Source of the DNA: Streptomyces finlayi
GTDB lineage: Bacteria; Actinomycetota; Actinomycetes; Streptomycetales; Streptomycetaceae
Reading direction: 5' to 3'
Assembly (NCBI RefSeq): GCF_014216315.1
Contig: NZ_CP045702.1
Span: 1,736,001 to 1,800,000, forward strand
Length of the DNA: 64,000 nt
Part shown: piece after piece, positions 9,371-18,351 of the stretch
How positions within the stretch are numbered: position 1 is the stretch's first letter
How the letters are laid out: each line of letters begins with the position of its first letter
The notes under the pieces: model-generated
What the model was told of the DNA's origin: nothing
Databases searched by the model: none
The model's input: the letters and a program-made list of their open reading frames with translations, nothing else
Program-made: the position numbers and the translations under genes

Positions 9371-10429
9371 ATCCGTATTGCCCGTCGCACCCTGCCGCTG
9401 CTCGGCTCCGCCGTCGCTCTCGCCCTGGCTCTGACCAGCTGCGCCAACGACAGCAACAGCCACGGCAACGAGAAGGGCCCCAGCGCCCGCACCACGCCGA
9501 AGCCGACGCCCGCCCTCAGTACCACCCAGGCCCGGGACGTCATCACCCACTACGCAAAGATCAACAACGAGGCCAACGCCACACGCGACCGCGCCCTGCT
9601 CGACACTGCCGAGGACGGCCCGCTGTACGCGATGTCCGTCTCGGACTACACCGAGACCGAGGGCCTGCCCAAGGCTGACCGCAAGCCGTACAAGCCGTGG
9701 TCCTACGACACCGCGAGCGCCAAGCTGTACATCCCGCGGCTGACCCCGGGACAGGACCGCTGGTTCGCTGCCGCACTCTCGGACCAGAAGGGCAAGGCAC
9801 CCTCGCGCCTGGCCGTGTTCGCCGAACGACCCCAGAACAAGCGCTGGGAGCTGGTCTCCGTCGTCGACCCTGAAGGCAAGAAGCTGCCCGACGTCGCCCT
9901 CGACCAGGACGGCTACGCAACGGCCGTCGCCGCCAACGGCAACAAGCAACTGGCAGCCGGCGCTGACCTTCTGCGGTCCGCGGTCCTCGACAACTTCGCC
10001 ACCGGCGGCATGAATACCGGCACGAAGGTCTTCGAGCCGACCGTGGCGAGCAAGCAGCAGATCGAGGTCCACGACAAGACCGGCACCCGGTACGGAGACC
10101 AGGGCACCACCGTCTTCGCCGGTGCCGCCAACCGCTACAAGGACGCCTACGCGCTCAAAACGAGCGACGGCGGCGCCCTGATCCTCTTCTCCCACACGCA
10201 CACCCAGACCGACGCCGTCGCGCACTCCGGCCTCCAGATCAACCCCGGCAAGGACGACCGGGCCTGGCTCCACGGCGTGCCGCGCAGCTCCATCCAGTAC
10301 ACGTTCGTGTGCAACGACGCCGCCACCGTCCCCGCGAAGGCCGCCCCGTCCCGGCTCATCGGCTACACCTGCGCGCGCACCGACGCCTCCGGCCCGCCAG
10401 TCGCTTCCGGATGGTCGGACCGCGCGTAG
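9371..10429 (+). CDS. Secreted lipoprotein with a probable ATC start
   Basis: The frame encodes a classic lipoprotein signal: basic IRIARR, a hydrophobic core, then the lipobox LTSC, followed by an Asn/Ser/Gly linker. It can therefore be anchored to the outer face of the membrane. None of ATG, GTG or TTG lies upstream of the signal peptide in frame. ATC at 9371 is five bases after GGAG (9362-9365); CTG 9350 and ATT 9377 are weaker alternatives. The first ATG (9632) would remove the whole signal sequence. The mature 330-residue domain is not recognised; it may be a conjugation-associated surface lipoprotein. Confidence 0.66.
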   Translation: MRIARRTLPLLGSAVALALALTSCANDSNSHGNEKGPSARTTPKPTPALSTTQARDVITHYAKINNEANATRDRALLDTAEDGPLYAMSVSDYTETEGLPKADRKPYKPWSYDTASAKLYIPRLTPGQDRWFAAALSDQKGKAPSRLAVFAERPQNKRWELVSVVDPEGKKLPDVALDQDGYATAVAANGNKQLAAGADLLRSAVLDNFATGGMNTGTKVFEPTVASKQQIEVHDKTGTRYGDQGTTVFAGAANRYKDAYALKTSDGGALILFSHTHTQTDAVAHSGLQINPGKDDRAWLHGVPRSSIQYTFVCNDAATVPAKAAPSRLIGYTCARTDASGPPVASGWSDRA

Positions 10430-10477
10430 GCCATCCCCTCACCCCAGGGCCGAATCGGGCCCGGCTTCCCCCAACCC

Positions 10478-10510
10478 TCCGGGGCCCCGCCCGCTGGTCC
10501 GGGCCCCGGA
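10478..10510 (+). terminator. Intergenic GC hairpin after the lipoprotein gene
   Basis: TCCGGGGCCC at 10478-10487 pairs perfectly with 10501-10510 around a 13-base loop, in the gap between the lipoprotein gene and the next family A gene. There is no T-tract, so it may be a weak terminator or an mRNA-stabilising structure. Confidence 0.4.
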
Positions 10511-10531
10511 CAGCAGCCCACGGAGATGCCC

Positions 10532-11278
10532 TTGCCCCACCACAACCTCACCGCATTCGTCCACGCCGTCGGCACCCGACTGCCCGGCCGCTGGCAGGCC
10601 GAAGCCCACCCCACGTCACTGGCAGAAGACCCGGCCAGCGACCGCATCTGGAACTCCGGCCCCCTCGCCTACACCGCGCACCGCAGCTCCCCGACCCACC
10701 GGTCGGTCCTCACCTCGGCCAGCGGAATCCAGCTGTACGTCACCGAACACCCCTCCCGAAAAAGCCAGTTCGTCGTGGCGCCGATGCTCCCCGCAGGGAC
10801 CAAGCACGACCACACTGCCGGGGTCGCCGCCCCTAAGGCCGTCACGGTTCCCGCCGATCCGGTGCGCGCCGCCGCTCTGGTCCGCCGCCGTCAGCTGTTC
10901 GACTACCGCGTCGCATCGATGATGGCGCAGAGCAGAGCTGGCGCCGGACCACACCTGCCCGTCGACATCACCCTCGGCACCGACGGCAGGCCCCGCGTGA
11001 CCACGGTCTACGCGCGCGCCCTGTACGAACTCCTGGGAAGAGAAGGCTTCCTCCTCGACCCCGCGTCCGGCAAGTGCTACCTGCCCGAGACCGTCGAGGA
11101 CCCCATTCCCCGCACCCGCCAGGCCGCGCAGCGGCTGGCCGACATCGGTTTCAGTCCCACGTTTCCGGAAGGCGACAACAACGCTGCCTCCGCCAGCGGA
11201 ACGCAGGGCTTCTCTCCGTCCGCTCCGGCCGGCCCGCCTCCGCTCACTCCGGCCCGCACGCACCGTGCACCGCGCTGA
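10532..11278 (+). CDS. Family A+B (LPG-x-W) accessory protein
   Basis: The product is 248 residues from TTG 10532. An ATG at 10526 is in frame but directly abuts GGAG, so the TTG six bases beyond it is the better start. It has an LPGRW motif at about 17-21, an IWNSG turn and a strand LYVTEHPSRKSQFVVAP, which closely parallels the paralogue at 7980. The C-terminal half carries the family B domain (strand, LGTDG, a 'REGF' turn, final helix). The tail is Pro/Ala-rich and ends THRAPR. Not recognised in known families. Confidence 0.7.
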   Translation: MPHHNLTAFVHAVGTRLPGRWQAEAHPTSLAEDPASDRIWNSGPLAYTAHRSSPTHRSVLTSASGIQLYVTEHPSRKSQFVVAPMLPAGTKHDHTAGVAAPKAVTVPADPVRAAALVRRRQLFDYRVASMMAQSRAGAGPHLPVDITLGTDGRPRVTTVYARALYELLGREGFLLDPASGKCYLPETVEDPIPRTRQAAQRLADIGFSPTFPEGDNNAASASGTQGFSPSAPAGPPPLTPARTHRAPR

Positions 11279-11456
11279 CCGACTCCGAACGCCAACATCC
11301 CGACTGTGGAGACCTCTCTGTCCACTCGATCCTTCATCGCCCGCCCCACCGACCCCCTGCACTACAGCGGTATCCAAGTCCGCCTCGACGGAGTACCCAG
11401 CCACCACCTCCCCCTGCTCCTGACCGCCTACCACCACAAGTTCGGGCGCGACCTAG

Positions 11457-11473
11457 TACTGCAACCGCATGTG
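11457..11473. repeat. Left terminal inverted repeat of the IS
   Basis: 17 bp, identical to the complement of 12827-12843, immediately inside the CTAG target duplication. Confidence 0.93.
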
Positions 11474-11522
11474 GCGTGACAGGGCGCCGTCTTGGTCGTT
11501 GGACTGACTGTGTGATGAATCG

Positions 11523-12701
11523 CTGACGGTCGCGCAGATCGAGAACTGGTCCGAGGGGATAGCCGATCTTCATGCTCGCTTTGCGGGCCGTTTCGGCAGG
11601 TCGGAGCCGCGTGAGCGGGCGCTGGACTACCTGAGTACGTTGCTCGCACCGCTGGAGAAGAAAAACGGGTGGACGCTGGCCGAGCAGGCTGGCCAGCGTC
11701 GCCCCGACGGTTTCCAGCGGCTGCTGAACTTCGCCGACTGGGACGAGAATGCCGTCCGTGACGACGTGCGTGACTTCGTCGTCGAGACGATCGGCGCCAA
11801 GGACGCGGTGCTGATCGGGGACGACACCGGCTTCCTGAAGAAGGGCGTCAAGTCGGCCGGTGTCCAGCGGCAGTACTCCGGAACGGCCGGCCGCACGGAA
11901 AATTGTCAGATCGGCACGTTCCTGGCCTACGCCTCCGTGAAAGGCCGGGCGCTGATCGACCGGGAACTGTATGTCCCCGCCTCCTGGACCGATGACCGCG
12001 AGCGGTGCAGGCAGGCCGGGATCGGTGACGAGGTGCCCTTCGCCACGAAGATCGAGCATTTCAAGTGGATGCTGCAACGCGTGATCGACGCCCGTGTCCC
12101 CTTCGCCTGGGTCACTGCGGATGAGGCATACGGCCAGGTCAAACACATGCGGGCCTGGCTGGAGGAACGGCACGTCGCCTATGTACTGGCCACCAAGGTC
12201 AACGACATCGTGACCACCACCGATGGTGCGGTCGCCGAGGTGCGCGACCTGATCACCGCAGTGCCCCGGCAGAGATGGAAGCGGATCTCCGCCGGAGCGG
12301 GCGCGCACGGTCAGCGGTTCTACGACTGGGCCCGGATCGCTGTCCGCCCGCAGTGGCAGGACGGCTTCGGGCACTGGGTCCTGGCCCGCCGCAGCATCAG
12401 CGACCCCGCCGAGATCGCCTACTACGTCTGCTACGGCCCCGCCACCTCCCGGCTGAAAGACCTGGTCAGAACCGCTGGCGCACGGTGGCAGGTGGAGGAA
12501 TGCTTCCAGATCGCCAAGGGCGAATGCGGCCTGGACCACTACCAAGTTCGTCTCTACCGGGCCTGGTACCGGCACATCACCCTCGCGATGGCCGCCCTCG
12601 CCTACCTGACCGCCACCCGTGCCGCAGAAGCCACAAAAGGGGCAGCCGAGACGACGAGCAAGACCTCATACCCCTCAGCGTCCCGGAGATCCGCCGGATG
12701 A
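11523..12701 (+). CDS. IS701-family transposase, C-terminal end out of frame
   Basis: This is a DDE-type transposase. The segments VLIGDDTGFLKKG, FAWVTADEAYG and WQVEECFQIAKGECGLDHYQ are typical of the IS701 family. Homology-like sequence begins upstream of the first conventional start (TTG 11640), at about 11523 (TVAQIENWSEGIADLHARF), so a CTG start at 11523 or 11508 is likely. The usual C-terminal segment (LIPLSVPEIRRM onward, to about 12840) lies in the -1 frame from about 12660. Either a base has been lost near 12650-12662 or the protein is normally shorter. The IS may be inactive. Confidence 0.82.
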   Translation: MTVAQIENWSEGIADLHARFAGRFGRSEPRERALDYLSTLLAPLEKKNGWTLAEQAGQRRPDGFQRLLNFADWDENAVRDDVRDFVVETIGAKDAVLIGDDTGFLKKGVKSAGVQRQYSGTAGRTENCQIGTFLAYASVKGRALIDRELYVPASWTDDRERCRQAGIGDEVPFATKIEHFKWMLQRVIDARVPFAWVTADEAYGQVKHMRAWLEERHVAYVLATKVNDIVTTTDGAVAEVRDLITAVPRQRWKRISAGAGAHGQRFYDWARIAVRPQWQDGFGHWVLARRSISDPAEIAYYVCYGPATSRLKDLVRTAGARWQVEECFQIAKGECGLDHYQVRLYRAWYRHITLAMAALAYLTATRAAEATKGAAETTSKTSYPSASRRSAG

Positions 12702-12826
12702 TCGGGCACGTCGTCATCACGCCCCGCTGCCACGACAACGAGCACCGTCTCCGCTGGTCACACTTCCGACGCCGCAGCCAGGCCCGAGCCCGCCGCTGTC
12801 ACTACCAACGCCGAGGCCAAAACCCA

Positions 12827-12843
12827 CACATGCGGTTGCAGTA
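12827..12843. repeat. Right terminal inverted repeat of the IS
   Basis: 17 bp, complementary to the left end, followed by the second CTAG copy. Confidence 0.93.
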
Positions 12844-13322
12844 CTAGAGGCCATGTCCTGCCACCTTGTCGACAATGTCGCCATCGGCTGGGACCAGCTG
12901 GGAACCGATCTCCTCGACGACGCCCCGCCCGCGCTCATAGCCGCGCTGACCGGCGGTGAGCAGTGGCCCAGCCGCCCGCTGAACCTGATCACCCCGAACG
13001 GGGCCCCACCGGTGCGCATGACGGTCACCGACTACACCGCTGACGCCCAGGACATGCAGTGGGGCTACATCCTGCACAGGGAAGGCATCGAAGTGGTCAG
13101 CCTGCTCCACGAAGACCTCGGCCCGCTCGTGGACTGGTCCACCGACCCTCGCACCGTCTTCAGCGACGACCCGGAGCACTGGTCCTCCCTCGATCCCGCA
13201 CCGGTCATCCAGGCCGTCCGCAACACGGCGCCCCAGAACGCACCTGTCGCAGTCCCCGCGACGGCCAGCCCTCAGCGCACCGTCGCGCACCGCTAGTCGC
13301 CCCTTCGTCTCCGGAGACTCCT

Positions 13323-14138
13323 CTGCCCCCGCACGCCACGCCCCTGATCACCGTCATCATCGCCAGCCGCCTGCGGGAGGACCGGCTCGGCTACCTGAGC
13401 GCCATGCACGCCAGCCTCACCCGGCAGTCCGTTCCCTGGGAGGCGATCATCTCGCTCGACGGGGTCTCTCCCGACCGCCTGCCCGCCCCGCTCGCACAGG
13501 ACTCTCGCGTCCGCACCCTTGCCCTGCCTCGCCCGGTCGGCGCCGCATGCGCCCGAAACCTCGCCCTCCCGCTGGTCCGCACCCCGTACTGCAACTGGGC
13601 TGACGACGACGATGAGTTCACCGACGACGCCATGTCCGTGCGGCTGAACACTCTGGAATCGGCCGGGGTTGGCTGGTGTGCCGGATGGAGTGAGGACCGA
13701 TACCTGGACGGGACCACTCGACTGTGGCGGTGCCCCGCCCCGCCCGGCAGGCACGAGGCCGGCGATGTGTGGACGTACTGGAAGTCCCCGGCAGACACCA
13801 TTCCGATCGGGCCGACGACGATCCTCGCTCGCACCGAACTCGTACGCGCCGCCCCGATGGGTGGCCTCGTCCAGGGCGAGGACTACTGCACGGCCGTCGG
13901 CATATCGAATCTCGCCCCCGGGATTCTGCTGCCCACCCCCGTGTACAGATACCGAAAGCACGCAGGCCAGCTCACGGCCCAGCCCGGATACGACCTGCTG
14001 GAGACGGCGGCCCGCGAACACGCCTGGCAGTACGGCCGCAGCCTGCGCTCCCTCCTCCGCGACCACCAGCCGACGCCCGCGCTCAGTGTCCGGCCGCCGG
14101 AACTTGCCGCAGGGCCGCCCGCTCGCGCGCGCCTCTGA
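13323..14138 (+). CDS. GT2-like glycosyltransferase, probable CTG start
   Basis: The product (271 residues) begins with a GT-A strand LITVIIASR. It carries PVGAACARNLAL, typical of the nucleotide-sugar binding region, and an acidic DDDDE cluster at about 94-98 where a DxD metal-binding motif is expected. No membrane helix is seen, so it is probably cytosolic or peripheral. The start is CTG 13323, five bases after GGAGA. The frame continues upstream into the preceding gene, but no ATG, GTG or TTG is suitably placed there. The acceptor is unknown; a cell-wall or surface glycan modified during mating is one possibility. Confidence 0.75.
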   Translation: MPPHATPLITVIIASRLREDRLGYLSAMHASLTRQSVPWEAIISLDGVSPDRLPAPLAQDSRVRTLALPRPVGAACARNLALPLVRTPYCNWADDDDEFTDDAMSVRLNTLESAGVGWCAGWSEDRYLDGTTRLWRCPAPPGRHEAGDVWTYWKSPADTIPIGPTTILARTELVRAAPMGGLVQGEDYCTAVGISNLAPGILLPTPVYRYRKHAGQLTAQPGYDLLETAAREHAWQYGRSLRSLLRDHQPTPALSVRPPELAAGPPARARL

Positions 14139-14154
14139 CCTCGGGACTACCCAC

Positions 14155-15345
14155 ATGACCAACCCGCCCACCGCGGAAATCATCCTCTCGACCAGCCACA
14201 CCCACGGCCTCGTCGCCATCGCTGCCGGCGAGGAGTTCCTCCAGGCCCGTGACGCCCTGCAGGAAGCCGGGTTCAGCCGCCTGCCCGGCGGCGCCTTCGC
14301 CGCCCCGCTGAGCGAGGCACAGGAAGCCCGCGACACCGCCAGCGCCCTGGTGCACCGCGCGCACGAACACGGCGCGAGCATCACCACCAGCAGCCGCCCC
14401 TACCTCGGCGACACCGGCCAGGAGATCGCCGCCCGACTGCCCGGCACCTGGAGCGCAAAGGTGGAGATCTATCCCCGCAAGCACTGGCAGGAGGACATCG
14501 TCGGCTCGCTGTGGGACAGCGGAGACCTCCTGAAGGCAATGCTCGACGTCCATATCCCGTGTGCGGTGGTGCTGAACAACCATGCCGGCACCGAGCTGAT
14601 GCTGATCGAACGTCCCGGGCACGCCAGCGGCTACCTGGTGGGCGCCTTCGCCACCGAGGAGTACGACGACAACTGGGACGAGCCGAACGCGCCGCGCAGC
14701 ATCCCGCTGCCCGCTGCGACGGACCTCGCCGCACGCGCTGTCGCCCACACCTTCCTGCCCGCCTACCGCAGGGCCCTGCACCACCGGCGGCTCGACACCG
14801 TCATGACCGCACTGGACCGGATCCGTCCGGAGCACGAGACGCTGCAGGCGGTCAAGGAGTCCGGCCGGTTCAGCGAAGGCGTGCCGCTCGCCAACTCGCG
14901 CCTGCTGCCGGAGATGGAGCGTGCATTCGCCGACCACGCCTGGCTCTCCTTCCGTGACGTCCTGCAGCACGCCCCGCTCCTGCTCAGCCGGTGCCGGCCC
15001 ACCGCGAGCCCTTGGCCCCAGGACGCTGCCGCGATGGCCCGGCTGCGCGACGCACTCGCCGGCAGCCAGGACGCGTGGGCGGATTTCAATGACCTGCGCA
15101 CGGAGCTGTACTCCATCCCCGCGGTCCTGCCGGCCCACGAGTGGAGCCAGGTGCGCAGCACGCTCGGCACCGCCGTCCTACCCGCGATCGAGACCTGGCT
15201 CGCGGACAGCGAGGCGTTCGAGCGCCAGGCCCGCGCCGCCGTCCCCGGCGGGCAGGTGGCCCTGTCCGCGCCCAGCCCCCGTCTGCTCACCACCCGCCCG
15301 GCCCAGCCCCCTGCGTCCCGGCCAGCGGCGAACGCACACCTGTAA
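14155..15345 (+). CDS. Family B+A accessory protein with a helical C-terminus
   Basis: The 396-residue product starts at ATG 14155 with a weak ribosome site. The domain order is reversed relative to its paralogues. Residues about 7-80 are the family B module (AEIILSTS, then EAGF, then HGAS). Residues about 88-210 are the family A module (LPGTW at 95-99, LWDSGD, GYLVGAF). The last about 180 residues are helical and unique. The tail is Pro/Ala-rich but ends AANAHL rather than Arg. The function is unknown. The shuffled order shows A and B are separable domains. Confidence 0.72.
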   Translation: MTNPPTAEIILSTSHTHGLVAIAAGEEFLQARDALQEAGFSRLPGGAFAAPLSEAQEARDTASALVHRAHEHGASITTSSRPYLGDTGQEIAARLPGTWSAKVEIYPRKHWQEDIVGSLWDSGDLLKAMLDVHIPCAVVLNNHAGTELMLIERPGHASGYLVGAFATEEYDDNWDEPNAPRSIPLPAATDLAARAVAHTFLPAYRRALHHRRLDTVMTALDRIRPEHETLQAVKESGRFSEGVPLANSRLLPEMERAFADHAWLSFRDVLQHAPLLLSRCRPTASPWPQDAAAMARLRDALAGSQDAWADFNDLRTELYSIPAVLPAHEWSQVRSTLGTAVLPAIETWLADSEAFERQARAAVPGGQVALSAPSPRLLTTRPAQPPASRPAANAHL

Positions 15346-15369
15346 ATGCCGTAGAGAAGAGGACTTCCC

Positions 15370-15822
15370 CTGTCTGACCAATTCCGCTTCGGTACCCACC
15401 CCGACCTGGGCTTCGTCGCCGCCGCCTCCCCAGAGTTGCCCCAGCACCTGGCCGAATGGTTCCTGACCCGCGAGCAGTTCGAGCCCGTCCCCACCACACC
15501 CGGGCTGTACCGGCTCAGTGAACCCGAGCGCGATGGCCACCGTCGAACACGCCAGGCCGTAACTGACCTTCGTCGTCAAGGATATGCAGTGCACGCCGAC
15601 ATCGTCCTTGATCCCGCAGCCTCGCCCGGCCCGCCGCGTCCGGCTCTGCCGAATGGGCTTCTGGAGCGCCGCAGCCGCCTCGCCCAAGCTGCTGCCGGCC
15701 GGACGACGCAGCGCGGTACGCCGCCCACCACCTCGCCGCCTTCGGCCCGTCCGATCCCGCCGAAGCCCTCCTACGCGCCGACCGTCCACCTGACGGCCTC
15801 GGGTGCCGGGCGGTCCCGGTGA
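15370..15822 (+). CDS. Family B accessory protein, CTG start
   Basis: The 150-residue product begins at CTG 15370, six bases after AGAGGA. An in-frame TAG at 15352 rules out a start further upstream, and no ATG, GTG or TTG intervenes. Residues about 5-75 form the family B module ending RRQGYAVHAD, so the N-terminus cannot lie at the later ATG 15436 without cutting the domain. The rest is a low-complexity Ala/Pro/Thr tail ending SGAGRSR. Its stop overlaps the next start (GTGA), coupling it to the family C gene at 15819. Confidence 0.65.
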   Translation: MSDQFRFGTHPDLGFVAAASPELPQHLAEWFLTREQFEPVPTTPGLYRLSEPERDGHRRTRQAVTDLRRQGYAVHADIVLDPAASPGPPRPALPNGLLERRSRLAQAAAGRTTQRGTPPTTSPPSARPIPPKPSYAPTVHLTASGAGRSR

Positions 15823-17003
15823 AGCCCGGCAGCGAGCCGGCCCCCGCAAGCCCCGTCCCGTCGGCATCCAGCCTTGCTGGCCGAGCTCGTGACTTCCGAC
15901 TGCGGATGGCCGTCATCGACCTCAAGGCCGAGACCGCGCTCGACACGACACGGGACCGCTACGGGCGCACCGTTCACCCGGGCGCCGCGGCAACCACCCG
16001 CGCCCAGCGCTACCAGGCAGCCGTCGAGGCATACACCACACATCTCGCCCCGTACGCCGACGCACTGCTGGATGCCGCCCACCGTGCTCTCGACGAGCTG
16101 CCGCCTGCCCGCCACACCACCGGGTGGCGCACCGTACTCGACGGCCTCGCCGCCTCCACCGCCGAGATCCGCCACGCCCTGGATCGGCCCGCCGCCCCCG
16201 GCTCGGCAGCCGAACATGCGCAGCACACGGCCCTGTGGCCTCACCTCACCGCCTGGGCGGACCACAGCGCCATCGCCGCCAACCTCGCCGACCAGCACCA
16301 GCAGCCCCAGACCCCGCTGACCGGCGACGAACAGCAGATGTGGACCGAGAGGGCCCGGGTCGCGCAGAGGCGAGGGGAACTGGATCTGATCGAGTCGTGG
16401 TTCGCGGCTGACGGCCAGCCGATCACCCTCGCCTACCTGGTCGAAGACGACGACTCGACGGTGATCGCTCTGCGAGGCGACCCGGACGCACCGGGCTGTC
16501 AGGTGATCGGGCACTACACCCACGAATACGAGGCCGGGCAGGCGCTGCCCGCCGCTGTCCCGCCCGGCGTACTGCGGGCGGACGTCTCGCGGTTCAACCG
16601 CCCGGAGCCCGTCCCTGAGATATCCCTGCAGGAACTCATCCGGGACGTCACCGAAGCACAGGCCGCCGGTGACGCATCCAACGCGCTACTCACCGCCACC
16701 CAGCACGGATACGACGCGGGCCCGATGGTCCGCCTCAAGGAACTCTTGGAAACCGCAGGCCAGTTCAGCTCCGCACTGGAGACCGTGCAAGGCCGGCAGA
16801 TCGCCGCCCGCCTTGCCGCACTCGGCCGGCAGATCGACTTCCTCACCACCGAAGTGCACGAGGCCGCAGAGGACCTCGGCGCGACCGTCGCCGTCCTGCC
16901 GCCGCACCGCGTCCCTGTGCCACGGGCCCGCCCGCGTCCCGCCGTGGACACCACACCGCCCGTGCCACCGCCCCGAGCCGCCGCGACCGTCCGCCACCGC
17001 TAG
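15819..17003 (+). CDS. Family C helical accessory protein
   Basis: The 394-residue product starts at GTG, sharing GTGA with the preceding stop. Residues about 30-190 are helical. Residues about 190-255 are a small beta-rich insert (TLAYLVEDDDSTVIAL, then HYTHEYEAG). Residues about 265-355 are the family C module, with LKELLETAGQFSSAL followed by a second helix pair. The C-terminal tail is Pro/Arg-rich and ends ATVRHR. No catalytic or membrane features are seen. The translational coupling with the B-domain protein suggests the two act as a pair. Confidence 0.72.
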   Translation: MKPGSEPAPASPVPSASSLAGRARDFRLRMAVIDLKAETALDTTRDRYGRTVHPGAAATTRAQRYQAAVEAYTTHLAPYADALLDAAHRALDELPPARHTTGWRTVLDGLAASTAEIRHALDRPAAPGSAAEHAQHTALWPHLTAWADHSAIAANLADQHQQPQTPLTGDEQQMWTERARVAQRRGELDLIESWFAADGQPITLAYLVEDDDSTVIALRGDPDAPGCQVIGHYTHEYEAGQALPAAVPPGVLRADVSRFNRPEPVPEISLQELIRDVTEAQAAGDASNALLTATQHGYDAGPMVRLKELLETAGQFSSALETVQGRQIAARLAALGRQIDFLTTEVHEAAEDLGATVAVLPPHRVPVPRARPRPAVDTTPPVPPPRAAATVRHR

Positions 17004-17030
17004 GCGCCATTCCCCGAGAGAAAGCCCCCG

Positions 17031-18302
17031 TTGTCCCTGACCGCACCACCGGCCCCCACGCCGCGCATCACCTATGGCGCGGTGCTGGGCAGCCCGTACG
17101 TCGCCCGCCTGCTCGGCGGCACCCTCACCGGCCGCCTCCCCAACGGAATGGCCCCCGTAGCCATCGTTTTGTGGGTCACCGCGACCGGGGGCAGCATCGC
17201 CTTCGGCGGACTGCTCAGTGCCCTGTACGGGCTGGCCTCCTCGGTGGCACAGCCGGTCAAGGGACGCCTGATGGACCGCCATGGCCAAAGCGCCGTGCAC
17301 CTCCCCGCCGCCCTGCTCAACTCCGCACTTTTGGCAGCCCTGCCCCTGGCCGGCCCGCACGGTGGGCCGGCCCTCGCCACGGCGATCGTCGTCGCCGCCG
17401 GTCTGACCACGCCACCGTTGGAGGCCGGTCTCCGGGCCCTGTGGCCGAGCGTGCTGCCCAACCCCCGGCTGCGGCACGCCGCGCTCGCCCTCGACACCGG
17501 CACGCAGGGCGTGCTGTACATCGTCGGCCCGCTGCTCGTCGCCGCGCTCGCCTCCGCGTACGGGCCGTCCCTCGCGCTGGATGTCACCGCTGTCCTCGGC
17601 CTGGTGGGCACTGCCGTTGTCGCCTTCGCGCCGCCTTCCCGGCGTTGGTGCCCCGCACGGCCCGCGAGCGAGGACGCCGGCCGGGTACGCAGGCTGACCA
17701 GTCCCGGCCTGGTGTTGCTGTTCATCTCCCTCACCGGGGTCGGGTTCGCCATCGGAGGCATGAACGTGTGGGCCATCGCCATGGCCGAGCAGCACGGGCA
17801 GGACATGCTGTCCGGCATCATCCCCGCCGCGTTCTCGACCGGCAGCCTCCTGGGCGGTCTCGTCTACGGCCACCGATCCTGGGCCAGCTCCACCACCGGC
17901 CGTCTGGTCACCGCAGGAGCCGTGTTCCTGGCCGGGTGGCTCCCGCTCCTCGCGCTGCTGGGCCCGTCCGCGGCCACCCTCGCGGTCGCCGTCCCCGGCG
18001 CGTTGCTCACCGTGTTGGTGGCCTGCGCCTACCAGTCCACCGACGCGCTCGCTCCTGCGGGCCGCACCAGCGAGGCGTACGCGTGGCTGATCCTTTCGAT
18101 CGGTGTCGGGCAGTCCACGGGCACCGCCCTCGCCGGACGCCTCGCCGACCACGCCCTCGCCGGCGCCGCACTCCCCGCCGCCGGCGCGGCCTTCGCACTC
18201 ATCGTCCTGCTCGCGGCACGCCCGCACCTCGCCCCCGCCGGGCACATCGCCCGGCGCGGCCGACACCGGCGCCCGCTCTCAGGCCGACACAAAGCCCCCT
18301 GA
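17031..18302 (+). CDS. MFS-type permease
   Basis: The 423-residue product starts at TTG and has about 12 hydrophobic segments in two halves separated by a hydrophilic loop (about 205-225). A segment GRLMDRHGQSAV after the second helix corresponds to the MFS loop 2-3 motif. It would be a proton-driven exporter or importer in the cytoplasmic membrane, of unknown substrate. It ends in a basic tail (RRPLSGRHKAP). It is the only transporter in the accessory block and could be cargo rather than part of the transfer machinery. Confidence 0.85.
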   Translation: MSLTAPPAPTPRITYGAVLGSPYVARLLGGTLTGRLPNGMAPVAIVLWVTATGGSIAFGGLLSALYGLASSVAQPVKGRLMDRHGQSAVHLPAALLNSALLAALPLAGPHGGPALATAIVVAAGLTTPPLEAGLRALWPSVLPNPRLRHAALALDTGTQGVLYIVGPLLVAALASAYGPSLALDVTAVLGLVGTAVVAFAPPSRRWCPARPASEDAGRVRRLTSPGLVLLFISLTGVGFAIGGMNVWAIAMAEQHGQDMLSGIIPAAFSTGSLLGGLVYGHRSWASSTTGRLVTAGAVFLAGWLPLLALLGPSAATLAVAVPGALLTVLVACAYQSTDALAPAGRTSEAYAWLILSIGVGQSTGTALAGRLADHALAGAALPAAGAAFALIVLLAARPHLAPAGHIARRGRHRRPLSGRHKAP

Positions 18303-18351
18303 GCAGCAGGCCAACACCCTTCTAATGCAACCTACTTGAGGAGAATCCTTT

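Larger units (their letters stand above)
11457..12843 (+). mobile_element. IS701-family insertion sequence, 1387 bp
   Basis: The ends are perfect 17-bp inverted repeats (TACTGCAACCGCATGTG at 11457-11473 and its complement at 12827-12843). They are flanked by a 4-bp CTAG duplication (11453-11456 and 12844-12847), which fits the YTAR targets of the IS701 family. One transposase gene fills the element. The target duplication and the perfectly restorable host frame point to recent insertion. Confidence 0.95.
11318..13296 (+). pseudogene. Accessory gene interrupted by the IS701-type element
   Basis: The 5' part (11318-11456) and the 3' part (12848-13296) rejoin in frame when 11457-12843 plus one CTAG copy is removed. 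This gives an uninterrupted product of about 195 residues that reads across the junction as FGRDLEAMSCHLVDNV. The start is most likely CTG 11318, five bases after GGAGA (11308-11312); GTG 11306 is in frame but lacks a ribosome site. The C-terminus is the shared tail (SPQRTVAHR). The function is unknown. As it stands the 5' part ends at a stop inside the IS left end, so the gene is broken. Confidence 0.8.

Noticed and set aside
12635..12660. Programmed -1 frameshifting in the transposase
   Set aside because: The AAAAGGGG run does not fit the X-XXY-YYZ slippery pattern in the gene frame, and IS701 elements are not known to need it; a mutation is simpler.
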